Source: Candidatus Poseidoniaceae archaeon
GTDB taxonomy: Archaea; Thermoplasmatota; Poseidoniia; Poseidoniales; Poseidoniaceae
NCBI GenBank assembly: GCA_949373075.1
Contig: CASIBX010000011.1
Span: forward strand, 1 to 62,501
Direction: 5' to 3'
Length of the DNA: 62,501 nt
Positions 11,217 to 22,400 of this stretch are shown piece by piece. The position numbers and the translations under genes were made by a program. Below the pieces are notes generated by a model. It worked only from the letters and a program-made list of their open reading frames with translations, searched no databases and had not been told where the DNA came from. Position 1 is the stretch's first letter. Every line of letters starts with the position of its first letter.

Positions 11217-13481
11217 CTACAATGTAATTCCAAACGAGAACGCAGCACTACCAACGAAAATTAGTCCACCTACGATATATCCAAGGATTGCTCCTCCGTT
11301 GAGTAATGGTAATCCAGCTTGAGGTCTACCAGATGCGACATATCCCATGAGTACAAAGTATCCAACCAATCCACCTATCAAAGCAGAGATTCCTACTGCA
11401 AGACCATCGGTTGGAATTGAATCAACACATGAAATGACTAGCATACCAGGGAATATTACGTCTCCAAGACCCATAAACATCGCCTCTTTAGGTTTCTTAC
11501 GCTTTTTCATGACAGGTTGAGCACCTTCAGGGGCATTACCGTCTTGCGAAGTTGCAACCGGGCGAATACTATCCTTTTCATCTAACATCGAATAACCACT
11601 CTCTTGAGGAGCGACCAGCAAAATCGGCAAATTGAGGCCGATCATAGTATCTGCTAAGTCTAGCATATGCTTGGAGCGGTAGACGGCCCAAGCGTCATAA
11701 ATCGCAGCAAGAATCATGAATATCACAATTAGTGTCGGGACAAAGGTAACTCCAAGCATTACAATTACTCCGCCTCCAACTAGTACTCCTACGGTGTTAA
11801 CAACATACCATTCTGGATGTACGATTAACAAAACCATCAGGACTACTGCTATTACTAATCCAACAAGCGTTGCATCGTCTGATAATTGAATCCCATAAGT
11901 ATTGTACATGTTATCTGAATCAAAATCTCCAGTGCTAACATTCATTGAATAAATACCATCCAGTTCATCGACTACAACTTTGCTGATAATTTGGACAGTC
12001 TCTCCATCAAGTGATAATTTACTACCCTCTGGAACTTCAACATCAAATGTTGTGTATTCGATAAGTGAGGAGTAAAATAGTCCGTGTATTCCATCGGCGT
12101 CACCAATCCATAATTCGTTTTCATCATCACCACTTATGTCAAAACTATCTATTGCGCTGATAGGGCCTTTGAAAGCATCACCTGCTAAGAAACGGTCTTC
12201 CACCTCAAACTCCCCATCACCTTTGGAACCGGTTGTATCATCATCGACAATAAACGCCTCGAGCAAACCATTATCTCGACCCACAATAGCCAACTGATCA
12301 CCATCATCCCAAGGACTAGGAACTATATTGAATGCAGTAATTGGATTCCCTTCACTAGAATCATAAAGCCACTCAGTGGTGCTTTCATCAATCCATCCGT
12401 TAGGAATAATTGGGCCATCGAAAGTACCTGCTGTCTCTTCCAAATGAATTATTGTTGCACCAACTGGGCTTACCAGCAGCATGCTGTCTGTATCTAATTG
12501 CTTAATCTGTAATATTTCCTCATTCAGTTGCAATTGTGGGAACGACCACTTAGCCTGAAGAGATGTTAAGTTGACGTCGTGGAATGTGTTCATACGAATT
12601 AATTCGCTGGCTGCATTTGTAATGTAAAGTGCTCCTTTAGCCGTTCCTGTATCACCATCTGGCTCTTCTACAACTTCTAAGGCAGTGATACAACCCCTTA
12701 TGTTCTGGTCTTCACGAATGTCTTCCATTGTGCCATTCCAATCCTCGGAGTCGAAGCAGGCATACTTGCTCAAAATTTCCCCACTATCCTTCTCGAAAGA
12801 CCAAACCCACATCCCATTAGTTGCAGTGTAAGCGTATTCTCCTTCCATCAAACTGATACTTGGCTGACCTGGGAAGGCGTCGATTTCATGTTGCCATTCT
12901 ACAGAAGAGGCGTTTGCTGAACGCTTTGAAATTACAAAAGAATGTTCCTCAATAGTCTGACCCAATTGCACAACCTGAGTAATCATAGACCCATCCGAAT
13001 TGAATGAAATAACATCTTCTTCAAATAATTCAGAATCAGTAAAAACAAATGCCTCGGTCTCAACTTCTGGTACCAGCAATATATGAGATCCAGGGACTGT
13101 AGTATAGCACAGTGCGAGGAATAAAACCGATAATAAACCGTACTTTATCACCTTCTGCAAGTGCTTTTTAGCAAGCCAGAGAATTAGGAAAGTAAATGCA
13201 AAAATTGCAACCAATTCAAGCATTATCCATCTTGCTTGTGTAGCTCCTGACTCACCGAATGCTTGTAATCCAGCAGCATTGAACCAAGGTTGTAACCAAA
13301 GTCCTAGACATATGGTGATAACGAACATAAATGCCATGCCAATCATACCTGGCGCTTGTTCAAGCATATTGGACAGAAGACTGTCTTCTTTGGCCAATTC
13401 ACGCTCAACGCGTTTGACATGGTCTACCGATGTCGACTCTCCCATGCTTTGTACCGAGAGTGAGGGTGGTTTTCTAATCAT
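11217..13481 (-). CDS. presenilin/signal-peptide-peptidase-like (A22) membrane protease with large extracytoplasmic insert
   Basis: Catalytic-type motifs AIYDAW (YD), MGLGDVIFPG (GLGD) and QAGLPLLNGG (PAL-like) in TM segments; about 400-aa soluble insert after the third N-terminal TM segment. Confidence 0.75.
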   Translation of the reverse strand: MIRKPPSLSVQSMGESTSVDHVKRVERELAKEDSLLSNMLEQAPGMIGMAFMFVITICLGLWLQPWFNAAGLQAFGESGATQARWIMLELVAIFAFTFLILWLAKKHLQKVIKYGLLSVLFLALCYTTVPGSHILLVPEVETEAFVFTDSELFEEDVISFNSDGSMITQVVQLGQTIEEHSFVISKRSANASSVEWQHEIDAFPGQPSISLMEGEYAYTATNGMWVWSFEKDSGEILSKYACFDSEDWNGTMEDIREDQNIRGCITALEVVEEPDGDTGTAKGALYITNAASELIRMNTFHDVNLTSLQAKWSFPQLQLNEEILQIKQLDTDSMLLVSPVGATIIHLEETAGTFDGPIIPNGWIDESTTEWLYDSSEGNPITAFNIVPSPWDDGDQLAIVGRDNGLLEAFIVDDDTTGSKGDGEFEVEDRFLAGDAFKGPISAIDSFDISGDDENELWIGDADGIHGLFYSSLIEYTTFDVEVPEGSKLSLDGETVQIISKVVVDELDGIYSMNVSTGDFDSDNMYNTYGIQLSDDATLVGLVIAVVLMVLLIVHPEWYVVNTVGVLVGGGVIVMLGVTFVPTLIVIFMILAAIYDAWAVYRSKHMLDLADTMIGLNLPILLVAPQESGYSMLDEKDSIRPVATSQDGNAPEGAQPVMKKRKKPKEAMFMGLGDVIFPGMLVISCVDSIPTDGLAVGISALIGGLVGYFVLMGYVASGRPQAGLPLLNGGAILGYIVGGLIFVGSAAFSFGITL

Positions 13482-14638
13482 TGGAGTGTGTGGCCCCTAC
13501 GGGGCCAGTGACGGTGGTGACGAGTAGGCAGTGGTTAGAAGCCTCCAAAAAGAAGGGTATGACGCTCGGCCTTTCTCGTGTAAACGAGGCACTGGGAGCC
13601 CTTGGAAGACCGGATAAAGAGATGGATTGTATCCATGTTGCTGGCTCGAATGGTAAAGGAAGTGCTTGTTCACAGATAGTTGCGGGATTGGTTAGGGCAA
13701 ATTACCGAGTTGGGCTGTTCTCATCACCACATTTGATTGAAATTGAAGAACGAATCAGAGTCGATGGTAAATCGATTTCTAGTGAAGATTTTGATACCGC
13801 TATTTCCAAAATACAGGGATTAGAAATGGAATTGACTTTTTTTGAAATTACTTACCTCGCATCACTCGTTGCCTGCCGTGATGCAGGAGTGTCCATCATG
13901 GTTCTTGAAACAGGATTAGGTGGCAGATTAGATGCCACAAGGTCTGCTGACGTTGTAGGATGCCTAGTAACCTCTGTTAGCCTAGAACATAGTGATATTT
14001 TAGGCGATACAATAGAACAGATTGCGCGTGAAAAGGCAGCGATTTGGCGTCCAGGAGTTCCTATGCTGATTAGGGACCCCGAGTCTGCAAGTATTCGTAA
14101 TGCAATGAGAGATGAAGCGATAAGTGCTCGATTCTATCAGCCAGAACAATCCTCTTTCATGGAAGAAGCAGCGGATTTGGCTGAGGTGATATGCCACATG
14201 ATTGGATATTCATTTGTCAGGCGCCCAATTCTAATGCCTGCTAGAATGCAATTGGTTGAAAGTGAGCCGAGGTTATTGCTAGATGCAGCACACAATCCTA
14301 GTGGGATGCGGAGATCTATCCCGGAAATTGTGAAGATTTTACCAGAAAATTGGTCTCTATTATTCGGTACATCTCCTCAACAATATATGCAAGAGTTCCT
14401 AGAACCATTACACGCTTTGATTGAACATTTCCCACCTAAAGAAATCATTACAACCGAGCCACAAAACGGGAGATATCCAGGTGTTAGCAAACCGATGGAC
14501 GGGGTTATGCACATTGAAAATCCAGTGGATGCAATCCAGTCATTTACTCAGCCATGTGATTTGATTTTAGTTATTGGCTCACTATATCTTTGCGGGAATA
14601 TTCTTTCTCATATGGAATTAGATGTCAACATACTTTGA
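13481..14638 (+). CDS. folC: folylpolyglutamate synthase / Mur-ligase family protein (true start probably a downstream GTG)
   Basis: CIHVAGSNGKGSACSQIVAG P-loop, GLFSSPHLIEIEERIRVDG, LLDAAHNPSGMR. Confidence 0.85.
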   Translation: MECVAPTGPVTVVTSRQWLEASKKKGMTLGLSRVNEALGALGRPDKEMDCIHVAGSNGKGSACSQIVAGLVRANYRVGLFSSPHLIEIEERIRVDGKSISSEDFDTAISKIQGLEMELTFFEITYLASLVACRDAGVSIMVLETGLGGRLDATRSADVVGCLVTSVSLEHSDILGDTIEQIAREKAAIWRPGVPMLIRDPESASIRNAMRDEAISARFYQPEQSSFMEEAADLAEVICHMIGYSFVRRPILMPARMQLVESEPRLLLDAAHNPSGMRRSIPEIVKILPENWSLLFGTSPQQYMQEFLEPLHALIEHFPPKEIITTEPQNGRYPGVSKPMDGVMHIENPVDAIQSFTQPCDLILVIGSLYLCGNILSHMELDVNIL

Positions 14639-14711
14639 TGAATAGGTCGCCCCTGAGGGGGGTGTAGGGGAATTATTCGCCTAACCAATTTCAACAATAT
14701 TAGGTGATTAA

Positions 14712-15149
14712 ATGACTTCAAAATGGGATTTAAGATTCATAGAATTGGCAAGACATATCTCGGGATGGAGTAAAGACCCATCAACAAAGGTTGGATGTGT
14801 CGTCGTAGGTGAAGACCGTGAAATTCGCTCAACAGGTTTCAATGGCTTTCCTCGAGGAATCAATGATGATGCTGAAAGATTGGCTGACAGAGAAAAAAAA
14901 TACCCTTTGATATGTCACGCTGAAGAGAATGCTATTATGCACGCAGCTAGAATCGGAGTTTCCCTCAAAGATAGCACCGCATATGTCACCTGGCCACCAT
15001 GTTCACGTTGTGCTAGATCTCTGATACAAGCCGGAATTAGAGAAGTTGTATATTCATCAAGTGAAGAAATACCAGAACGTTGGATTGAGGATTTTGAGAT
15101 TTCAACAGGTATGCTTGCAGAAGCCAATGTTTTAGTTCGCTCAGTTTGA
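14712..15149 (+). CDS. dCMP deaminase family protein
   Basis: CHAEENAIMHAA and WPPCSRCARSLIQAGI zinc-deaminase motifs; DPSTKVGCVVV. Confidence 0.92.
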   Translation: MTSKWDLRFIELARHISGWSKDPSTKVGCVVVGEDREIRSTGFNGFPRGINDDAERLADREKKYPLICHAEENAIMHAARIGVSLKDSTAYVTWPPCSRCARSLIQAGIREVVYSSSEEIPERWIEDFEISTGMLAEANVLVRSV

Positions 15150-15227
15150 TTGCCAAACGTTGATTCACTACTGTAATCAGCGATTTTGACCGGTGTTTTC
15201 AAGGCGAAGTTTCCCCCGTAATTGTTT

Positions 15228-16373
15228 ATGCGAGCCATACCCGTCATAGCACTGGTTGTTTTGCTACTAATGCCAGGGTGCTCATACTTCGATGAAAATA
15301 ACAGTGATTCTGAACCTGAAGAGGTCTTAGAACCTGAAGTAGAATTGATTCAAGGCTGTACTGACCCTGAAGCAAATAATTTTGACAAATCTGCTGAAGA
15401 AGATGATGGTTCATGCGAATATGATGAGCCAGAACCGGAACCAGAACCGGTACTTGGCTGCACAGATTCTGATGCAGAAAACTATGACTCAAATGCAACA
15501 GAGGACGACGGTAATTGTCAATTCCTCGAAACTGTTCCTTGTAATGGTCTGGTAATTTTGTGTCACAGAACATATGACCATGTAACATTTCCAGAAACCC
15601 ATAATTCATTTTCAACCCATGAAGACAATATCTACTACCCAGCCAGTAATCATCGAACTGGTTTCCAGGCTCAATGGAATGCAGGTATGCGGGCATTCAT
15701 GCTCGACACTCATTACTTGACTACTGCAGATCAATCTGCTTCAGCTGTACGGTTTTGTCACGGTGATTCAGATAGAGGATTCAGCCCCTGCACTTATGGT
15801 GCAGTTGACCCTTGGGTTTGGCTCAATGCATTGGAATCAGAAATGAATAGTGAAGACAGGGATGTTGTAACGTTACTAGTTGAGAACCATGTTGAAGGTG
15901 ACCACTTGAAAGAATTATTTGACGATGTAGGACTTTCAGAGATTATGTATACCCATGAAATGAACGCAGAATGGCCTACCCTCATTGAACTGATTAATAT
16001 GGACAAGCGACTTGTTGTGTTCTGGGAACAACCTGGTGATTCATCTCATCCTTATTTCCATGATTTCTTGACCCACAGTTGGACTACAAATTATGCTGAT
16101 GAGGACACTTCTTCAATGGACTGTGAACCATTACGAGGCGATTCAAATCAGCCTGCATTTCATATGAATAATTGGTTAAAGAATCAGGCCGGTCTATCCG
16201 ACCCGACTAGAGCAGGGGAAGCCAACAATGTTGATTTCATGGTTGATAGGGCGTTAGAATGTATTGAAACACACGGTAAAAGACCGACATTCATTGCTGT
16301 AGATTGGTGGGAAGAAGGCGATGTCGTTGAAGCGGTAAAGCGTGTGAATCAATTAGAATTAGAAGACGACTAA
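15228..16373 (+). CDS. lipoprotein with two GCTDxxAxNYDxxATEDDGxC repeats and a PI-PLC-X-like phosphodiesterase domain
   Basis: Lipobox LLLMPGC; repeats GCTDPEANNFDKSAEEDDGSCEY and GCTDSDAENYDSNATEDDGNCQF; FPETHNSFS...GFQAQWNAGMRAFMLDTHYL resembles the PLC X-domain. Confidence 0.75.
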   Translation: MRAIPVIALVVLLLMPGCSYFDENNSDSEPEEVLEPEVELIQGCTDPEANNFDKSAEEDDGSCEYDEPEPEPEPVLGCTDSDAENYDSNATEDDGNCQFLETVPCNGLVILCHRTYDHVTFPETHNSFSTHEDNIYYPASNHRTGFQAQWNAGMRAFMLDTHYLTTADQSASAVRFCHGDSDRGFSPCTYGAVDPWVWLNALESEMNSEDRDVVTLLVENHVEGDHLKELFDDVGLSEIMYTHEMNAEWPTLIELINMDKRLVVFWEQPGDSSHPYFHDFLTHSWTTNYADEDTSSMDCEPLRGDSNQPAFHMNNWLKNQAGLSDPTRAGEANNVDFMVDRALECIETHGKRPTFIAVDWWEEGDVVEAVKRVNQLELEDD

Positions 16374-19300
16374 CCCCAGAACCTTCTAGTTCTGGCATAT
16401 TCAATTTCAGCGATGTGAATTGCTTCCAGTAACCCTTCAAGGTCACCTCGCTGCACCTTTCGCATCAACCTCTGACATGTCGCTTCTCCAACCCCTCTAC
16501 CCATCAAGGCCAATATTGCATCCATTCCTCTATTGGCAACAGTTTGAGCATTCTTCATCATACGTTCTCGGTCTTTCTCGTCGTCTGACTTTACCCAAGC
16601 GATCAATTGCTTCTCTAGGCCTTCACGCATACATGCCAACATCTTACCTCCACATTTGAGGCAATTCTTAGCGTCGCTAATTTCAGGATATCTTGCAACC
16701 CTAAACCGCCTTACTGAGGCACAGCGTAAGCAGCATAAAATCGCTCTTTCATTCATCAACCTACCTTCCAATCGTGCTCGAACTTGCTGATTGTCGAAAT
16801 TTGGAAGTAACAAATCTTTTTCAGAACGACTTGAAATCCCCAATGGGCCTGCCGCAGAAACCTCCAACCCAATAAGTCCTGATTGAATTGCTCGTAACAC
16901 ATCTGTCGCTCCAGCGATATCCATTCTTTCATGGAAAAGTTTGTTCAACACCTCTTCCATCACTGGAGTGCCCCTATACTTTTTCAGTAGAGCTTGGAGG
17001 TTGATTTTTCTCGGGTCGACCCCATGTTTCAAGATTCCGAAAACCTTAGCGACTTGAGCAAACCTCCAACGTACTTCTCTTGAATTTGGCAGAGTAACTG
17101 ATAGAACACCTTCTAGCGCTTCAGGCGGAGTCTCAGACATCCATTCTATCAATTCGGCAGGCCTTACTCCTGCAACCTGTAATGAGATTCTGCATGGCTC
17201 AACGATTAATCGTCCCCATTTACCTGAACGGGTACTCGCCATTGCAAGAAGATAATGCCCTATCGCCTCATTGATGCGATTACCTTGACACGAGTTTACG
17301 ATTAATGCCTTATCTCTATCTTCGATAGTTATCAAACGCTCAGAAGGAACCATGTTTGTAGAATTAAAATGAGTGCTAACAATGTCTGCTAGAATCCCTT
17401 TTGCTTCACCATTTAGGGGATAGTCATCTAATTTAGAGTCACCACCGAGGAGACCTGCAGGGTCTATTTGAGTAATTTCTTCATCTTCCATCAACCCTAA
17501 ATCAATCGCAAATAATCTTCTCAGCCTGCCTGCTTCACGAGCAATTTCGGCAGGGGTCGGGGGGAGTTCTCCAACCCACTGAGGAGCATGCCCTTGGTCA
17601 GAAACAGGTGCAACTAACAATTCGCTTTTTTCAGGGTCAGCATCGATTACAATCCAGGTTCTTCCAGCCATAACAAACCTTCTCTGACTGCCATCTTGAT
17701 CTTCACCACCATCATTCAATGAAAGTACGAAAGCCTCATCGACATTACCAAGACTCTTACGAGTAACAGCATCTCTAACTCTGTATGATTGCTTATCTGG
17801 AATCATCGAAAGATGATTTGTTACCCATTGACGAGTTCTTCCGGAGCGGCTAATCCATCCCTTAGCATATTTCTTAGGGGCTTCGAATGTCAAACTTGCA
17901 AGTTTGTCACTTGGAGTTTCATTGTAAGCAAGTTTAGGCTGTTCAGGTAAATCCTCCTTAGAATGTGTTACCAATTCTTGCCACACATCATGAGGCCAGC
18001 GATACCAAGGTACATTTTTCGGATTATCTTCACAACGAATGACCCATCCATCGGCGAGAATATTTCCTATTGCTATCGTATCTTCTCTTCGCCATCCTTC
18101 AAATTGTACAGCACCACCAATCGCTTCTGTAATCGTATCTATTGGCAGGGCGCCGTGGCTGTGAACCATCATAACAATTTGATTTGCAGCAACCGAGAGA
18201 GGCTTTTCCCTCCACTCCACTGGCTCTATTTCGCCTGCAATTGCTTTGCGGGAGATTACTGCGGCTTCTGTGAGGTCATCACTTTCCCAACCTAGTAAAT
18301 TTCCACTACCAATTCCACCAAGTCTGTGATCGGCACGCCCAACTCTTTGCAGTATTCTATCTACTGAACGAGGAGAGCGGATTTGTATAATATGATTGAC
18401 GCTACCGACATCGATTCCCAATTCTAGGCTTGAAGTGCAAACCAATCCCTGAAGTTTGCCATCTCGCAAATCATCTTCCATTTGGGCTCTAGTCTCCTTA
18501 GCCAAAGAACCATGATGTACACCTATTGCTAAGTCAGGTCCAATCGCTTGTAATCTTTGAGAAACTGTTTCAGCACTATTTCTTGAGTTGACGAAAACTA
18601 AGCATGGATGTCGTTTAGAAATTATATCTGCTAAGCCGCGAAGTGTGGCATGGGCTCGGGGAGAGATTGCTAATTCTAATGAGCCGATTTCGTCTTCGGG
18701 TGTTTGGATGATTGCATCAACTGACAATTCAGTATAGCGTGGAGCTATAGCGACGATAGGTTGGGCATCTTTTGAAAGCCATTTAGCGACTTGGTCTGGA
18801 TTTCCAATGGTGGCTGAGAGACCAACTTTCTGAATAGGGGAGCCTTTGAAGGCTTCTAGTCTCGACAAACCAACTGATAATTGCCAACCTCTTTCACCAT
18901 CTGCGATTTCATGTATCTCATCGATTACGACCGCTTTTACAGTACGTAGTAATTCACGTAATCGAGAACCTGTGAACATTAATTGAAATGTTTCAGGAGT
19001 AGTAATCATCACATTTGGAGGCTTGCGAACATGCTTGTTTCTTTCTGATTGGGGAGTATCTCCATGCCTTAGGCCAAGAGTAAGGCCAACCGCTGAAGTA
19101 ATCTCTTCCAGCCTTCGGTCAACGTCTCGATTCAAAGCTCGGAGAGGAGTGATGTAGAGAATTGACATTCCGACCCATTCTTCACGAAGACATCGGTCAA
19201 GCAGTGGGAGAATGGCCGCCATGGTTTTTCCAGAGCCTGTTGGGGCTACAACCAGACGGTCTTTCCCGTCTGCAATCTCATCTTGAGTGACTTGCTGAAC

Positions 19301-19378
19301 GGGTGTTGGTATCCATTTTCGCTCATCAAGAGCCTTCTGCAGACTCTTATCGAGTTTGGAGAAGACACCTTCGGCCAT
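16370..19378 (-). CDS. lhr: Lhr-family ATP-dependent helicase
   Basis: VVAPTGSGKTMAAILPLLDRC, VIDEIHEIADGERG, SATIGNPDQVAKWL, QRVGRADHRLGG; about 1000 aa with a Lhr-like C-terminal extension and CxxC pairs. Confidence 0.93.
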   Translation of the reverse strand: MAEGVFSKLDKSLQKALDERKWIPTPVQQVTQDEIADGKDRLVVAPTGSGKTMAAILPLLDRCLREEWVGMSILYITPLRALNRDVDRRLEEITSAVGLTLGLRHGDTPQSERNKHVRKPPNVMITTPETFQLMFTGSRLRELLRTVKAVVIDEIHEIADGERGWQLSVGLSRLEAFKGSPIQKVGLSATIGNPDQVAKWLSKDAQPIVAIAPRYTELSVDAIIQTPEDEIGSLELAISPRAHATLRGLADIISKRHPCLVFVNSRNSAETVSQRLQAIGPDLAIGVHHGSLAKETRAQMEDDLRDGKLQGLVCTSSLELGIDVGSVNHIIQIRSPRSVDRILQRVGRADHRLGGIGSGNLLGWESDDLTEAAVISRKAIAGEIEPVEWREKPLSVAANQIVMMVHSHGALPIDTITEAIGGAVQFEGWRREDTIAIGNILADGWVIRCEDNPKNVPWYRWPHDVWQELVTHSKEDLPEQPKLAYNETPSDKLASLTFEAPKKYAKGWISRSGRTRQWVTNHLSMIPDKQSYRVRDAVTRKSLGNVDEAFVLSLNDGGEDQDGSQRRFVMAGRTWIVIDADPEKSELLVAPVSDQGHAPQWVGELPPTPAEIAREAGRLRRLFAIDLGLMEDEEITQIDPAGLLGGDSKLDDYPLNGEAKGILADIVSTHFNSTNMVPSERLITIEDRDKALIVNSCQGNRINEAIGHYLLAMASTRSGKWGRLIVEPCRISLQVAGVRPAELIEWMSETPPEALEGVLSVTLPNSREVRWRFAQVAKVFGILKHGVDPRKINLQALLKKYRGTPVMEEVLNKLFHERMDIAGATDVLRAIQSGLIGLEVSAAGPLGISSRSEKDLLLPNFDNQQVRARLEGRLMNERAILCCLRCASVRRFRVARYPEISDAKNCLKCGGKMLACMREGLEKQLIAWVKSDDEKDRERMMKNAQTVANRGMDAILALMGRGVGEATCQRLMRKVQRGDLEGLLEAIHIAEIEYARTRRFWG

Positions 19379-19428
19379 ATCGATTGGGCGATGTCACTGG
19401 TTCAAGAGGGCAACGATTCAAATAACTA

Positions 19429-22400
19429 TCAATAGTCATCATCGTAATCGTCATCATCTTCGTAATCCTCATCATCATCATCTTCCGATTGGTCTTCCCA
19501 ATCTTCATCATAAAGTGAATCATCACTGTGAGTAATTGCAGTACGGTTTGCTGTAATTCCAATACCGACTAGAACGATTATTGACAGCATTGAGAATAAC
19601 CAGATTAGAGGTTGTTCACGAACTGAATCAAACCACCCCATGTAAGATACATATACAATCTCAACCTTGTGTTCCGCCGTATTATCATCATCGTTAACCT
19701 CGACGATAACATCGTCCGGATCAACTTGAACACGAATCCTGTCAACGCCTTCTTCAGCATTCCAAGTGGCTGTAACCGGGATTAGTTCTCCCGCTCCGAT
19801 TTTATTCAATGTAGTTGAATCAAAAGGAACAAGCGAATCACCTGCATAAAATGACACCTTGAATTGTGAAGATGTTTCTCCACCGACATTTTGTACATCT
19901 GCTGTAATTTTAATCTCTTGGCCAGGAGCAACATGGTCGTCAGATAGTGAAATCGATGCTATTTTCAATTGTGGACCTATAGCCCCCAAACGTACCCATT
20001 GTCGTTCAAAGTCCGTATCATCGGATGCTATTTCTGCAATTGGACTAGCTTCAGAATTGGACACTACAGGGAACTCATTCCCTGCTGAATCATATCCAGT
20101 GAGATAGAATCCTACCCAATCACCTTCACGCATAGTTACCCTTCCTTCATCTGTCAAATCAACAGTCCCTGTCCAGATTACTTGCTGTCCATTTTGCTGC
20201 ATACCCAATGTGGATTGGCCCGCCCCCATAGTCAAGGTGCGGCTATAATCTCGCATTACCCAATGAACAATTTGTTTAGAGCCCGTCATGTCTGCATCTT
20301 CAGTACCATGGAACTCGACTGGAACTTTAGTCAAATCAGTGGTAGACGATATATCGATAATATTGATCGGAGACGTACGACTCACAACTCTAGGTGCCGT
20401 ATCATCAACAATCACCCTCAAGGTGGTTGAAACTGTTTGACCAGTCATATCTTCTCCCTCACCAGGTATACCGCCTATCGAAATTAAACAGGTACGAGTT
20501 GGTGAGGACTTTAGCGTCTCTGCGTGCGATAGAGGAACTTCTACTGAATAGCCTCCATCATCCTCAAGGGAACCATCAGACCAAATGCTCTCTCCATCGA
20601 ATACTTCGATTACAATCGCTGCATTTCTAGGGGCAGGAACATTACTTCCTTCGTATACGACCCTGCCTGTGAATTCTAATCGGTCATCGTTTCTAACGCG
20701 ACTTCCATCGGCAACAATTCCAGTACGCGGTTCGCTGATATCTTCTACAAGGAATGATGATGGCTCTAATACCAAATCATTCTCAACAATGAAGGTATGT
20801 TCTGCTATGATGTGGCGTGTAGGGAATTCATATCCTCTCTCTTTGTATTCTAGAGATATATCTGAAATGTCCTCATCCGGCCAGTCCCAGCCGATAGTAA
20901 ATTGATAATCCAACAATATCCAAGGCATACCTGATTCATTGGTAGTCTGAACCATAGCTGAAGTGGATGCTAAATTAATGAAATCCGAATGACTCGCAAA
21001 TGTATCTGTTATTCCATAATAGGATATTCGTTGCTGGTCAACTTCACTATCTGGTCCTTCAAAATCAAACACTAAGTCAATATATTCGAAATCAATTGCA
21101 GTATTTGCATCGATTAACCCAAGGGAAATCGTTTGTTCAGTTCCAGCGAAAATTGGAGCACCGTCATTGTGGCCAAACCACTCTAAGCCAGTGAATATAG
21201 CACTGGAATCTTTTCGGCTTCGGAATGTTGCATCATCTTTGTCAAAACCAGGTCCTGTTTCCCAAGAATATGATTCATCATCCACTATTGTGGTGTGATG
21301 GAGAGGGTTACCTGCTCGGTCACCTCCGTCCCAATAATATGACACTCGACCCATATTTGGATTTCGAGAATGATCGATACTAGTGGAGAATGTCTTCAAG
21401 TCCGCTTCACTCTCATTGACTACAACCTTAGTTGCATACTCGCTTGGGTCAGCCTCACCGTTTCGGTTTAGGTCATGGTCTGCTTCAACCCAATAATACA
21501 GCGAGAGTTGTGTTGGATCACCAACTGCATCTGCGACTGTAACACTAACTTTTTGTGAATCATCAGCGGCTTCATAGGCATCATTCAGAGGAGTTGTTGC
21601 TAGAACTTCTGGTGAAGTTGCATCAACCTTGTATGTTCTGAACCAATCAGAGTTTGAGGCCATTACCATGCTAGCATCGCGTTCATTGTAGGTCTGAATC
21701 TCATATGCAAGACCACTTTCAACATCGATTTCAGGCATAATTATCGAGATGAAGAATGTACCATTCATGTTTGAAGTATCTCTCCAATCAGCATGTACAA
21801 ATCCATTTTGAGCAATTCGTACGTCAAATGCACTGTCCTTTGGCGCATCGTTTGAGTCCGCAAACCACATTGCCCCTTGGAAGTGAAGAGTTTCTCCAGC
21901 TGCAACCCAACTTCCGTCTTCGACGTCATTAGAAGTTACTTCTCCATCGTTATCCCTGATGTTTAACCATCCTAAGCCGAATGAGTTGTTTACACGCAGA
22001 CCTTCTGTACTAGATAGTGGAACTGGCTGGTATCCGTTTGTTCCAGATGTATCGAGACAGTTTGTCGTGAATCTCACATTTTCTTGGTCTGGGAAGTTAG
22101 AAGTCACATGGAATAACCAATGTATCTCCAAAATACCGTTGTTCAGGCTAGACCAAGATGAAGAGTCGATGTCAACCCAATCATCAGGGTCATTAGGTGA
22201 TGGGAAGATATCTCCGTCTTGCCATTCCAATGTTGGTGCACTGGAAGAAGGGGATGCCATGAATCCTAAGGTTGCAGATTGGATGTAGTTATTCGCTCCA
22301 TCTCCAACAATATGTCTTGTAACGACCTCATAAGGCTCATTTCTCTCATGCAGAATCTCACCTTCTGGGATACTAATATCCAGATTGACAGTATTGATTG

